Positions 8,106 to 14,625 of a stretch of 14,723 nucleotides of DNA are shown here, piece by piece. Both the position numbers and the translations under genes were made by a program. Below the pieces are notes generated by a model. It was not told where the DNA came from, did not search any database, and saw only the letters and a program-made list of their open reading frames with translations. Positions within the stretch are counted from its first letter, which is position 1. Every line of letters starts with the position of its first letter. Source of the DNA: Pasteurellaceae bacterium (lineage in GTDB: Bacteria > Pseudomonadota > Gammaproteobacteria > Enterobacterales > Pasteurellaceae); contig CAAELW010000135.1 in NCBI GenBank assembly GCA_900756875.1, positions 1 through 14,723 on the forward strand. The letters are read 5' to 3'.

Positions 8106-8120
8106 CTCCATATTATGGAG
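8106..8120. repeat. Perfect 15-base palindrome upstream of hns
   Basis: CTCCATA, a central T, then TATGGAG. The arms are perfectly complementary over seven bases. As RNA the loop would be too tight for full pairing, so a protein-binding site is more likely. No regulator can be named. Confidence 0.45.
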
Positions 8121-8139
8121 CGACTTGTTTTCTATACTA

Positions 8140-8155
8140 TTGCAATCGTTTACTC
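8140..8155. promoter_or_regulatory. Candidate LacI/GalR/PurR-family operator
   Basis: On the minus strand GAGTAAACGATTGCAA matches the E. coli GalR-type consensus GTGTAAACGATTACAC at 13 of 16 positions as I remember it. On the plus strand GCAATCGTTTAC resembles the core of a PurR box. The central CG with flanking AA/TT is typical of LacI-family sites. It lies about 80 bases upstream of the hns promoter and 100 bases upstream of the riboswitch promoter. This is a visual match only. Confidence 0.25.
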
Positions 8156-8238
8156 ATAAAATTGTGTAACAATGAATTAACAAATTAATATGTCATTTTT
8201 AATAAAAGAATAGATTTCACTGAAAGTTCAAGATTTTA

Positions 8239-8266
8239 TTGGTAATTTTATTCATTTTAATGTAAT
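8239..8266 (+). promoter_or_regulatory. Candidate promoter of lysine riboswitch and lysW
   Basis: TTGGTA (8239-8244), a 16-base spacer, then TGTAAT (8261-8266). The predicted transcript would start near 8273, about ten bases before the first aptamer stem, which is where a riboswitch promoter is expected. Confidence 0.5.
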
Positions 8267-8283
8267 CTCTCACCATCCTATAC

Positions 8284-8455
8284 AACAGTAGAGGTGCGGT
8301 CATTATAAGTATTTTCCTGGAGTGGATAGCGTTGAAGGGAAAGGAAAGGAATGATTGCCGAAATCGAATAGGCGTCATCTTATTCGGTTGGTCACGTCTT
8401 CGAAAGGAACGTGACTGTCATAGTTTTTGTGTATTAACTATGGAGCGCTACGGTT
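8284..8455 (+). promoter_or_regulatory. Lysine riboswitch aptamer (L-box)
   Basis: The conserved L-box elements occur in order: AGAGGTGCG after the first P1 strand, GAAGGG in P2, TGCCGAAA before P3, TTGGTCACG into P4, CTGTCATAG into P5, and TATGGAGCGCTAC closing P1. Pairings I can trace are P1 8284-8291 with 8448-8455 (8 bp, one mismatch), P2 8300-8304 with 8350-8354, P3 8362-8370 with 8381-8389, P4 8391-8397 with 8409-8415, and P5 8419-8425 with 8436-8442. The whole five-way junction is therefore present and looks intact. It lies directly upstream of the NhaC-family gene. L-boxes in this position in gamma-proteobacteria were the basis for predicting that such transporters (LysW) import lysine. 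Confidence 0.93.
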
Positions 8456-8484
8456 TGGTCTGGTCATAATTGTGTCTTTTCTTG

Positions 8485-8522
8485 CCGTTGTCTCCATTAA
8501 ATTATTAGGTATAACTTAATGG
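8485..8522 (+). promoter_or_regulatory. Riboswitch expression platform hiding the lysW start codon
   Basis: Bases 8494-8500 (CCATTAA) pair with 8516-8522 (TTAATGG), which include the ATG. After one A-C mismatch, 8502-8505 pair with 8511-8514. The 5-base loop TAGGT is the ribosome site itself. The alternative is ACGG 8450-8453 with CCGT 8485-8488 plus ATGGAG 8440-8445 with CTCCAT 8492-8497, which uses P1 and P5 bases and breaks the start-codon hairpin. No T-run follows any hairpin here, so control of translation is more likely than termination. Confidence 0.65.
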
Positions 8523-10039
8523 AACTAGTCGATTATTCTTCATCTATTTATTCAATTATCCCCGCATTACTTGCGATCATTTTAGCGATTGCAACTCGTC
8601 GGGTTCTGGTGTCCCTAAGTACAGGGATTATTGTCGGCGCATTAATGTTGGTTGATTTCAACCCATTGAATGCATTCATTTATTTAAAAGATAATGTTAT
8701 TGCATTAGTTTATAGTAGCGAAGAAGGCATGAATTCAAATATGAATATCGTGTTTTTCTTAGTTTTACTTGGCGTATTGACCGCACTTTTAACCGTGTCA
8801 GGCAGCAACCGAGCTTTTGCTGAATGGGCACAAAATAAAATTAAGGGTCGTCGTGGTGCGAAATTATTAGCGGCATCTTTAGTGTTTGTGACATTTATCG
8901 ATGATTACTTCCACAGTCTTGCTGTAGGTGCTATTGCTCGTCCAGTCACCGATCGTTTTAAAGTTTCTCGTGCTAAATTAGCATATATCCTTGACTCCAC
9001 TGCTGCACCAATGTGTGTCATGATGCCAGTATCAAGCTGGGGAGCATATATCATTACTCTCGTAGCTGGTTTATTGGCGACTTACTCTATTACATCTTAT
9101 ACGCCAATGGGCGCATTCGTTGCGATGAGCTCAATGAACTACTATGCGATCTTCTCATTATTAATGGTGTTCTTTGTTGCTTATTTTTCATTTGATATTG
9201 CATCAATGGCGCGTCATGAAAAATTAGCTATGGAGCGCGATTATAAAGAAGAAGTCATTGAAGGTGTGAAAGGTAAAGTTCGTAATTTAATTTTACCGAT
9301 TTTAGTCTTAATTACCGTCACTGTTTTTATGATGATTCATACGGGTAGTGAAGCCTTAGCGGCAGATGGAAAACCATTTAGCATCTTAGGTGCATTTGAA
9401 AATACAACCGTTGGTATTTCACTAGTGGTTGGTGGTTCAAGTGCGGTTGCGATGTCAACATTATTGATTATTCTTGAGCGCCAAGTTTCTTTACAAGAAT
9501 ACGGAAAAGCGTGGATTGCCGGTATTAAATCTATGTTAGGTGCAATTGCAATCCTATTCTTTGCTTGGACAATCAATAAAGTGGTAGGCGATGCACAAAC
9601 CGGTAAATACTTATCCTCTTTAGTGAGTGGTAGTATTCCAGTTCAATTTTTACCTGTGATTTTATTTATCCTTGGTTCTGCAATGGCATTCTCAACCGGG
9701 ACAAGCTGGGGGACATTTGGCATTATGTTACCAATCGCTGCAGCAATGGCGACCAACTCTGCTCCAGAGTTATTACTTCCTTGCTTATCTGCAGTAATGG
9801 CTGGCGCGGTATGTGGCGATCACTGTTCACCCGTTTCAGATACAACGATTCTGTCATCAACTGGGGCAAAATGTAACCATATGGATCACGTCACCACACA
9901 ATTACCTTATGCCGCAACTGTCGCGACAGCAAGTGCGGTGGGCTACATTGTGGTAGGCTTTACAGAATCAGGTTTAGCTGGATTTGTGACAACAGCAGTT
10001 GTTTTAGTGGCTTTAGTGTTTATCGTGAAAAAACGTTAA
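8519..10039 (+). CDS. lysW: NhaC-family transporter, predicted lysine importer LysW
   Basis: A 506-aa polytopic inner-membrane protein of the NhaC group of the ion-transporter superfamily. Family motifs are FIDDYFHSLAVG (127-138), DSTAAPMCVMMPVSSWGAY (159-177), a Ser/Thr-Gly motif FSTGTSWGTFG (391-401) and CGDHCSPVSDTTILSSTGA (432-450). Homology alone would name it a Na+/H+ antiporter, and databases may call it nhaC. The lysine riboswitch directly upstream argues that it moves lysine and is shut off when lysine is plentiful. Predicted LysW proteins belong to this same family. The ATG at 8519 has a weak AGGT eight bases upstream, lying in the loop of the platform hairpin, as expected for a controlled start. 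It is a single-gene unit closed by a terminator at 10058-10086. The family is certain; the substrate is inferred from context. Confidence 0.88.
   Translation: MELVDYSSSIYSIIPALLAIILAIATRRVLVSLSTGIIVGALMLVDFNPLNAFIYLKDNVIALVYSSEEGMNSNMNIVFFLVLLGVLTALLTVSGSNRAFAEWAQNKIKGRRGAKLLAASLVFVTFIDDYFHSLAVGAIARPVTDRFKVSRAKLAYILDSTAAPMCVMMPVSSWGAYIITLVAGLLATYSITSYTPMGAFVAMSSMNYYAIFSLLMVFFVAYFSFDIASMARHEKLAMERDYKEEVIEGVKGKVRNLILPILVLITVTVFMMIHTGSEALAADGKPFSILGAFENTTVGISLVVGGSSAVAMSTLLIILERQVSLQEYGKAWIAGIKSMLGAIAILFFAWTINKVVGDAQTGKYLSSLVSGSIPVQFLPVILFILGSAMAFSTGTSWGTFGIMLPIAAAMATNSAPELLLPCLSAVMAGAVCGDHCSPVSDTTILSSTGAKCNHMDHVTTQLPYAATVATASAVGYIVVGFTESGLAGFVTTAVVLVALVFIVKKR
8780..8788 (-). repeat. DNA uptake signal sequence
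   Basis: Exact AAGTGCGGT on the minus strand, inside lysW. Confidence 0.9.
9439..9447 (+). repeat. DNA uptake signal sequence
   Basis: Exact AAGTGCGGT on the plus strand, inside lysW, where it encodes part of SSAVA. Confidence 0.9.
9931..9939 (+). repeat. DNA uptake signal sequence
   Basis: Exact AAGTGCGGT on the plus strand, near the 3' end of lysW, again encoding Ser-Ala-Val. Confidence 0.9.
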
Positions 10040-10050
10040 TCATAAAAGTG

Positions 10051-10086
10051 AAAAAAGAAGGGCGTACTGTATGGTGCGCCCTTTTT
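10051..10086. terminator. Bidirectional terminator between lysW and cls
   Basis: A 10-bp stem AAGGGCGTAC/GTGCGCCCTT with one G-T pair and a 6-base loop (10058-10067 and 10074-10083). TTTTT follows on the plus strand and CTTTTTT on the minus strand. It can end both converging transcripts. Confidence 0.88.
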
Positions 10087-10102
10087 GTATTTGTTATGAG
10101 AA

Positions 10103-11563
10103 TTAGAGTAGTGGGCTAAACAAGAAAAATAATCGCTCGATGATTCGATGATAGAAAGGGCGATTGATCCATTCTTGCATATTGAGCGCGGAAGAATTCG
10201 CTAAATAATTTTCATGGAGTGTGGCGACTTCATTGGCAAAATTACGATCTTCTACAGCAACAGTGATTTCAAAATTAAGTAAGAAGCTGCGTAAATCCAT
10301 ATTTACTGTACCAACTAGCGCAAGCTTATTATCGATTAACACACTTTTAGTGTGTAGAAGTCCTGCTTCAAAATGATAAATTTTGACACCGGCCTCGAGT
10401 AAATCATCAAAGAACGTCCGACTCGCCCAACGCACCATCAAGGAATCATTGTTTTTAGGTAAAATAAGCGTGATATCAACACCTCGGAATGCGGCAATAC
10501 GTAATGCTTCAGCAATATTGTGACTTGGCACAAAATAAGGTGAAGTGATCACAATACTTTCTTTTGCCGCATAAATGACAGTCGCAAGAGATTGAGCAAT
10601 TAAATCATCTGGAAATGCGGGGCCACTTGCAATCACTTGTACAGAATGGGTGTCATTATCGTCAATTTCCACAAGCGGGCAATTTGGCAATAGAAGGGGT
10701 AATTCTTCCATGGTTTCAATTTCCCAATCCCAAGCATGTAAGCTGTTTAAAATTGGTGAAACAGGGCCGTTGATTCGCACCATGACGTCTATCCAATTGC
10801 CTACGTTGCTGTCCTGTTTGAAGAAATTCGGATCCACCATATTCATACTACCTGTATAGGCAATTTGGTTATCAATCACGATAATTTTACGGTGTTGGCG
10901 TAAATCAATTCGGTTGAAGAACATTCGGAATAAATTTACGTGTAGTGCCTCAGTAATTTCAATGCCTCTCTCTCGCATTTCTTTACAAATAGGGCTTTTC
11001 AAAAAAGCATTACTGCCAACGGAATCGAGTAAAAGACAAACTTTTACCCCACGTTGTACAGCTTCTTCTAAGGCTTGTTTCACCTCATTAATCAGGCCAT
11101 CATTGCTCCAAATATAAAACACCATGTTAATAGAGTGGCGAGCTTGTTGAATATCACGGATGATACTTCGGATAATGCTTTCCGGGGTATCGAGAATATG
11201 CAACTCATTACCGCGAATATTTGGAATACCTAAGCGTTGGTGGACTAATTTAAATAAGGCATGATAACGAGGATCTTGGGAATGTGTAACCAGATCTTTT
11301 TGTTCTGAAAGTTGCTGAAGCCATTGCGTATATTTAGGTTTTAACAACTGAAATGCTTTGGCTCGGCGAGTACCGAGTTTAATCTCACCAAAAATCAAAT
11401 AGGCAATGACGCCAATCAGTGGCACAAGATAGATAATCATCAGCCATGATAATGTCGCGGAAACCGCTTGCTTTTTGACGAGCAAACGTAATGTGATGGA
11501 AATAACCGCCACCCAAATTAACACGGGAATAATATAAACCAGTATAATATGTTCAAAACTCAT
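10103..11563 (-). CDS. cls: Cardiolipin synthase A
   Basis: Membrane-bound phospholipase-D-superfamily enzyme that joins two phosphatidylglycerols to give cardiolipin and glycerol. The length, 486 aa, equals that of E. coli ClsA. Two N-terminal membrane helices (about 5-28 and 36-58) precede two HKD catalytic motifs: HRKIIVIDNQIAYTGS (224-239; His224, Lys226, Asp231) and HTKSVLIDNKLALVGTVN (404-421; His404, Lys406, Asp411). These are at the ClsA positions as I remember them. The C-terminus ends in the short hydrophobic LFFLFSPLL common to the family. No strong ribosome site precedes the ATG. Its start is 18 bases from that of the divergent pseudouridine synthase, so its promoter must lie within that gene. 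Confidence 0.95.
   Translation of the reverse strand: MSFEHIILVYIIPVLIWVAVISITLRLLVKKQAVSATLSWLMIIYLVPLIGVIAYLIFGEIKLGTRRAKAFQLLKPKYTQWLQQLSEQKDLVTHSQDPRYHALFKLVHQRLGIPNIRGNELHILDTPESIIRSIIRDIQQARHSINMVFYIWSNDGLINEVKQALEEAVQRGVKVCLLLDSVGSNAFLKSPICKEMRERGIEITEALHVNLFRMFFNRIDLRQHRKIIVIDNQIAYTGSMNMVDPNFFKQDSNVGNWIDVMVRINGPVSPILNSLHAWDWEIETMEELPLLLPNCPLVEIDDNDTHSVQVIASGPAFPDDLIAQSLATVIYAAKESIVITSPYFVPSHNIAEALRIAAFRGVDITLILPKNNDSLMVRWASRTFFDDLLEAGVKIYHFEAGLLHTKSVLIDNKLALVGTVNMDLRSFLLNFEITVAVEDRNFANEVATLHENYLANSSALNMQEWINRPFYHRIIERLFFLFSPLL
11543..11548 (+). promoter_or_regulatory. Candidate -10 element for the pseudouridine synthase gene
   Basis: Perfect TATAAT on the plus strand inside the first codons of the divergent cls gene, giving a leader of about 27 bases. 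No good -35 is visible. Confidence 0.4.
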
Positions 11564-11581
11564 TAATTTTTGACCGTACTT

Positions 11582-12259
11582 ATGAAATTAGAGATTGTTT
11601 ATCAGACAGATGATTTTATCATTATTTATAAGCCTTGTGGACTAAGCGTGCATAAAGATCAGAGCGAAATTGGTTTAACCACTTTACTTGCTGAGCAGCT
11701 TGATGTGCCACAAGTTTGGCTTGTGCATCGGTTAGATAAAGTGACATCAGGTTTACTCATTTTGGCATTGAACGCCGAAAGTGCGGCTGAATTTTTCCGA
11801 CTTTTTTCTGAACACCATGTTCAAAAGACTTATCTTGCACTCAGCAATCAAAAGCCGAAAAAGAAACAAGGATTGATTATCGGCGATATGCAAAAGGTTC
11901 GTAATGGGGCTTGGAAACTTTGCCAATCGAAAGAAAATCCCGCAATTACGCGTTTTGAAAGTGTAAGTTGTGAGCCTAATTTACGATTATTTATCTTAAA
12001 GCCACAAACTGGTAAAACCCATCAATTGCGTGTGGCGATGAAAAGCTTAGGTAGCCCCATTTTAGGTGATGCGCTTTATGGTAAAAAGACAGAAAATATT
12101 GACCGCACTTATTTACATGCTGCAAGATTGCAATTTGAATTTAAAGGTCAGACATTTGATGTGTTTACTCTTCCTAAAGAAGGCGAGTGGTGGCATCGTG
12201 AAGGTGTTATGCCTCAGATTCAAAAAATAGGCTCAGCAAATGCTGAGCCAAAGATATAA
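11582..12259 (+). CDS. RluA-family RNA pseudouridine synthase (HI0042-like)
   Basis: Cytoplasmic enzyme converting a specific uridine in RNA to pseudouridine. At 225 aa it is a compact family member without an S4 domain. The catalytic motif is HRLDKVTSGLL (49-59) with Asp52. YKPCGLSVHK (16-25) and the PQTGKTHQLRVAM (141-153) and LGDALYG (161-167) motifs are also diagnostic. It resembles the uncharacterised H. influenzae HI0042 group, not RluA proper, so the target nucleotide is unknown. The ATG at 11582 is preferred over an in-frame TTG at 11570, although neither has a clear ribosome site. Its last codons contain the terminator hairpin of the convergent antiporter gene. xthA lies nearby, as I recall for HI0041 and HI0042. 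Confidence 0.9.
   Translation: MKLEIVYQTDDFIIIYKPCGLSVHKDQSEIGLTTLLAEQLDVPQVWLVHRLDKVTSGLLILALNAESAAEFFRLFSEHHVQKTYLALSNQKPKKKQGLIIGDMQKVRNGAWKLCQSKENPAITRFESVSCEPNLRLFILKPQTGKTHQLRVAMKSLGSPILGDALYGKKTENIDRTYLHAARLQFEFKGQTFDVFTLPKEGEWWHREGVMPQIQKIGSANAEPKI
12102..12110 (-). repeat. DNA uptake signal sequence
   Basis: Exact AAGTGCGGT on the minus strand, inside the pseudouridine synthase gene. Confidence 0.9.
12221..12249 (-). terminator. Terminator of CPA1 antiporter, inside the convergent gene
   Basis: The inverted repeat GGCTCAGC/GCTGAGCC (8 bp, 4-base loop) is followed on the minus strand by TATTTTTTG. The hairpin lies 21 bases past the antiporter stop codon and within the last codons of the plus-strand pseudouridine synthase. 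There is no T-run on the plus strand, so it serves the minus-strand gene. Confidence 0.8.
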
Positions 12260-12269
12260 ACGTGATTGA

Positions 12270-13580
12270 TTATTTCGCTAATCCGATACCCGTATAGCCA
12301 CGTTCACGCATGGTAGCTTCTTTTGATTTACGAATTAAGGTTTCAATTGTCATGCCTTGTATGAGAATTGAAAATGCCACAACCGCATACGTCATGCCTA
12401 AAATAAGATCGCGAACATCCATTTCTAATCCTTCAATATAAAATTGACCACTTGGAATAGAAAGCGCCATAGCGAGCGCTAATCCGCCTCGTAATGCGCC
12501 CCAAGTGAGCACTTTCATAGTGTAAGGGTTGTATTTACGGTAGCGTTTCATGACTTGGAATGGTAGCCAAACACTGGCATAGCGACAGATTAAACAAACC
12601 GGAATAGCAAGAAAAATTAAGATTAACCCTTGCCAAGACACATGAATCAATAAAATCGCTAAACCGATTAAGATGAAGAGTAAGGAATTGAGAAAGTGAT
12701 CGATCATTTCCCAAAAGTGATCTAAATAGCGTTGGCTTTGTTGAGAAAAGCCGGTGTATCTTGTCCAGTTACCAATTAAAATCCCCGCGACAACCATGGC
12801 TAATGCACCTGAGACGTGTAAGAGATTAGCCAGCATAAAGCCCGCAGTAGGTACGATTAAGGTTAAAAGAATTTCTAACGAACCATCATCAGTGGCTGAA
12901 ATCAGATAATGGACGAATAGACCTAAAACCAATCCAAAGGCAATCCCACCTAAGGCTTCTTTAAAAAATAAATGGAGAATGCCGCTTGCTGTCGGTTCAT
13001 GACCGCCAAATGCGACAGCAAAAACCGTAGTGAAAATTACCAAGCCAATCCCATCATTAAAAAGTGATTCGCCTTCCACTTGCATAGATAAGCGTTTTGG
13101 TGCTTTTAAGTTTTTGATAATGGCAAGTACGGCAATCGGGTCATCAGGCGATATGAGTGCACCAAATAAGATGCAGTAAATTAAATCAATATGCCAACCG
13201 AAAAGTAAAGCTACGCCATAAAGTAGAAAACCAATAAAAAAGGTAGAAGCAAGCGTTGAGAACAGAGCAAAAGTGGTAATTTCCCATTTTTGATTGTTTA
13301 AGACTGGAAGTTTAATGCCCAAGGCGCCAGCAAAGAGTAAAAAGCCTAAAATCCCGTTCAATAAGAAATCTTTAAAATCAATGCGTTCGATAACGCGTGT
13401 TGCAATGTCATCCAAATTAAACCAGCCGAAATATCCCAATAACACCAGGAAAAGCGAGCCCGCCATGGAGGTGGCAGTGATGGCAATGGTATATTGGATA
13501 TTATCGTTCAGTTTACGTGTAATAAAACTGATAAGAATGGCTATTGTGGTGAGAAAACACAAGTAAGTATAAATATTCAT
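12270..13580 (-). CDS. CPA1-family Na+/H+ antiporter
   Basis: Inner-membrane cation/proton antiporter of the CPA1 (NhaP/NHE) family, expelling Na+ in exchange for protons for pH and salt balance. The protein is 436 aa with about 12 hydrophobic segments. Family motifs are GALISPDDPIAVLAI (140-154, ion-binding Asp pair 146-147), EGESLFNDGIGLVIF (169-183, with Asn175-Asp176) and TWGALRGGLALAMALSIP (359-376). The frame is open to 13739, but the start at 13580 is preferred. It has GGAT six bases upstream, the typical family N-terminus MNIYTYL, and a promoter at 13615-13643 that would lie inside the longer version. The gene ends convergent with the pseudouridine synthase gene. Which cation it carries (Na+, Li+ or K+) cannot be told. 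Confidence 0.88.
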   Translation of the reverse strand: MNIYTYLCFLTTIAILISFITRKLNDNIQYTIAITATSMAGSLFLVLLGYFGWFNLDDIATRVIERIDFKDFLLNGILGFLLFAGALGIKLPVLNNQKWEITTFALFSTLASTFFIGFLLYGVALLFGWHIDLIYCILFGALISPDDPIAVLAIIKNLKAPKRLSMQVEGESLFNDGIGLVIFTTVFAVAFGGHEPTASGILHLFFKEALGGIAFGLVLGLFVHYLISATDDGSLEILLTLIVPTAGFMLANLLHVSGALAMVVAGILIGNWTRYTGFSQQSQRYLDHFWEMIDHFLNSLLFILIGLAILLIHVSWQGLILIFLAIPVCLICRYASVWLPFQVMKRYRKYNPYTMKVLTWGALRGGLALAMALSIPSGQFYIEGLEMDVRDLILGMTYAVVAFSILIQGMTIETLIRKSKEATMRERGYTGIGLAK

Positions 13581-13614
13581 AAAATGATCCGAGTAAAGTA
13601 ATAAAAGCGCCGCC

Positions 13615-13643
13615 AGTATAAGCAAGTTAGTTTTATTTATAAA
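13615..13643 (-). promoter_or_regulatory. Candidate promoter of the CPA1 antiporter
   Basis: On the minus strand TTTATA (13643-13638), a 17-base spacer, then TATACT (13620-13615). Transcription would start near 13608, 28 bases before the ATG at 13580. A second match, TTGCAA-17-TATTTT, lies further upstream near 13698-13670. Confidence 0.55.
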
Positions 13644-13749
13644 GTGCGTTTTTAGGAAAAATTTTAATGAGAAAATAGGAGCAAATTCATTTGATTGCAA
13701 CTGAAGCGTAATCACATTAATAGGCGTAACTTCTTCCATTACAAAGGAA

Positions 13750-13758
13750 AAGTGCGGT
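13750..13758 (+). repeat. DNA uptake signal sequence
   Basis: Exact AAGTGCGGT in the spacer between the divergent antiporter gene and xthA, just upstream of the xthA -10 box. Confidence 0.9.
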
Positions 13759-13777
13759 TAAGATTTCAATTATTTTG

Positions 13778-13783
13778 TATAAT
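13778..13783 (+). promoter_or_regulatory. Candidate -10 element of xthA
   Basis: Perfect TATAAT about 30 bases before the xthA ATG. The -35 side, occupied by the uptake signal, is a poor match. Confidence 0.5.
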
Positions 13784-13812
13784 AGATCCAATTTTTCACA
13801 TTAGGAACAAAA

Positions 13813-14616
13813 ATGAAATTTATCTCTTTTAATATTAATGGCTTACGTGCTCGTCCTCATCAACTTGAAGCAATTATTGAAAAATACCAACCGGATGTGA
13901 TTGGTTTACAAGAAATCAAAGTAGCAGATGAGGACTTTCCTTATACAATTACTGAAAATCTGGGTTATCACGTTTTTCATCACGGGCAAAAAGGCCACTA
14001 TGGTGTAGCCTTATTAACTAAACAAGAACCAAAAGCGGTACGTCGTGGTTTTCCAACCGATAATGAAGATGCGCAAAAACGCATTATTATGGCAGATTTA
14101 GAAACCCCATTTGGTTTGTTAACGGTAATTAATGGCTATTTTCCACAAGGCGAAAGCCGTGCACATGAAACCAAGTTCCCGGCAAAAGAAAAATTTTATG
14201 CGGATCTTCAACGTTATTTAGAACAAGATCACGATAAAGCCAATCCGGTTTTAATTATGGGTGATATGAATATCAGCCCAAGCGATTTAGATATTGGTAT
14301 CGGCGATGAAAACCGCAAACGTTGGTTGCGTACTGGTAAATGTTCATTCTTACCCGAAGAGCGTGAATGGTATCAACGCTTATACGATTATGGATTGGAA
14401 GATACGTTCCGTAAATTAAACCCAACAGTCAATGATAAATTCTCGTGGTTTGATTATCGCTCGAAAGGTTTTGATGATAACCGTGGATTACGTATCGATC
14501 ATATTTTAGTGAATCATCAATTAGCAGAGCGTTGCGTGGACGTCGGCATTGCATTGGATATTCGTGCGATGGAAAAACCGTCCGATCACGCACCAATCTG
14601 GGCAGAGTTTAAGTAG
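13813..14616 (+). CDS. xthA: Exodeoxyribonuclease III
   Basis: XthA is the main AP endonuclease and 3'-to-5' exonuclease of base excision repair, acting on abasic sites and blocked 3' ends. The protein is 267 aa, one short of E. coli, with all catalytic residues at the same numbers: Asn7, Glu34 in GLQEIK, Tyr109, Asp151 and Asn153 in MGDMNISP, Asp229 in LRIDHIL, and Asp258-His259 in [12 protein letters not shown] lies six bases before the ATG. The stop codon TAG overlaps the ribosome site of the next gene, so the two are probably co-transcribed. Confidence 0.98.
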   Translation: MKFISFNINGLRARPHQLEAIIEKYQPDVIGLQEIKVADEDFPYTITENLGYHVFHHGQKGHYGVALLTKQEPKAVRRGFPTDNEDAQKRIIMADLETPFGLLTVINGYFPQGESRAHETKFPAKEKFYADLQRYLEQDHDKANPVLIMGDMNISPSDLDIGIGDENRKRWLRTGKCSFLPEEREWYQRLYDYGLEDTFRKLNPTVNDKFSWFDYRSKGFDDNRGLRIDHILVNHQLAERCVDVGIALDIRAMEKPSDHAPIWAEFK

Positions 14617-14625
14617 GAAAGCAGC

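Larger units (their letters stand above)
7980..8283. other. Non-coding regulatory region between hns and lysine riboswitch
   Basis: About 300 AT-rich bases with no credible gene. It holds the hns promoter near the left end, a 15-base palindrome, a LacI-family operator candidate, and a likely promoter for the riboswitch transcript at the right end. The only start codon near the operator on the minus strand opens a six-codon frame without a ribosome site. Confidence 0.7.

Noticed and set aside
8292..8300. AGGTGCGGT resembling a mutated uptake signal
   Set aside because: It is the conserved AGAGGTGCG block of the lysine riboswitch, so the one-base difference from the uptake motif is explained by the RNA.
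12230..12249. Hairpin read as a plus-strand terminator of the pseudouridine synthase
   Set aside because: It lies inside the coding frame and has no T-run on the plus strand; the T-run is on the minus strand.
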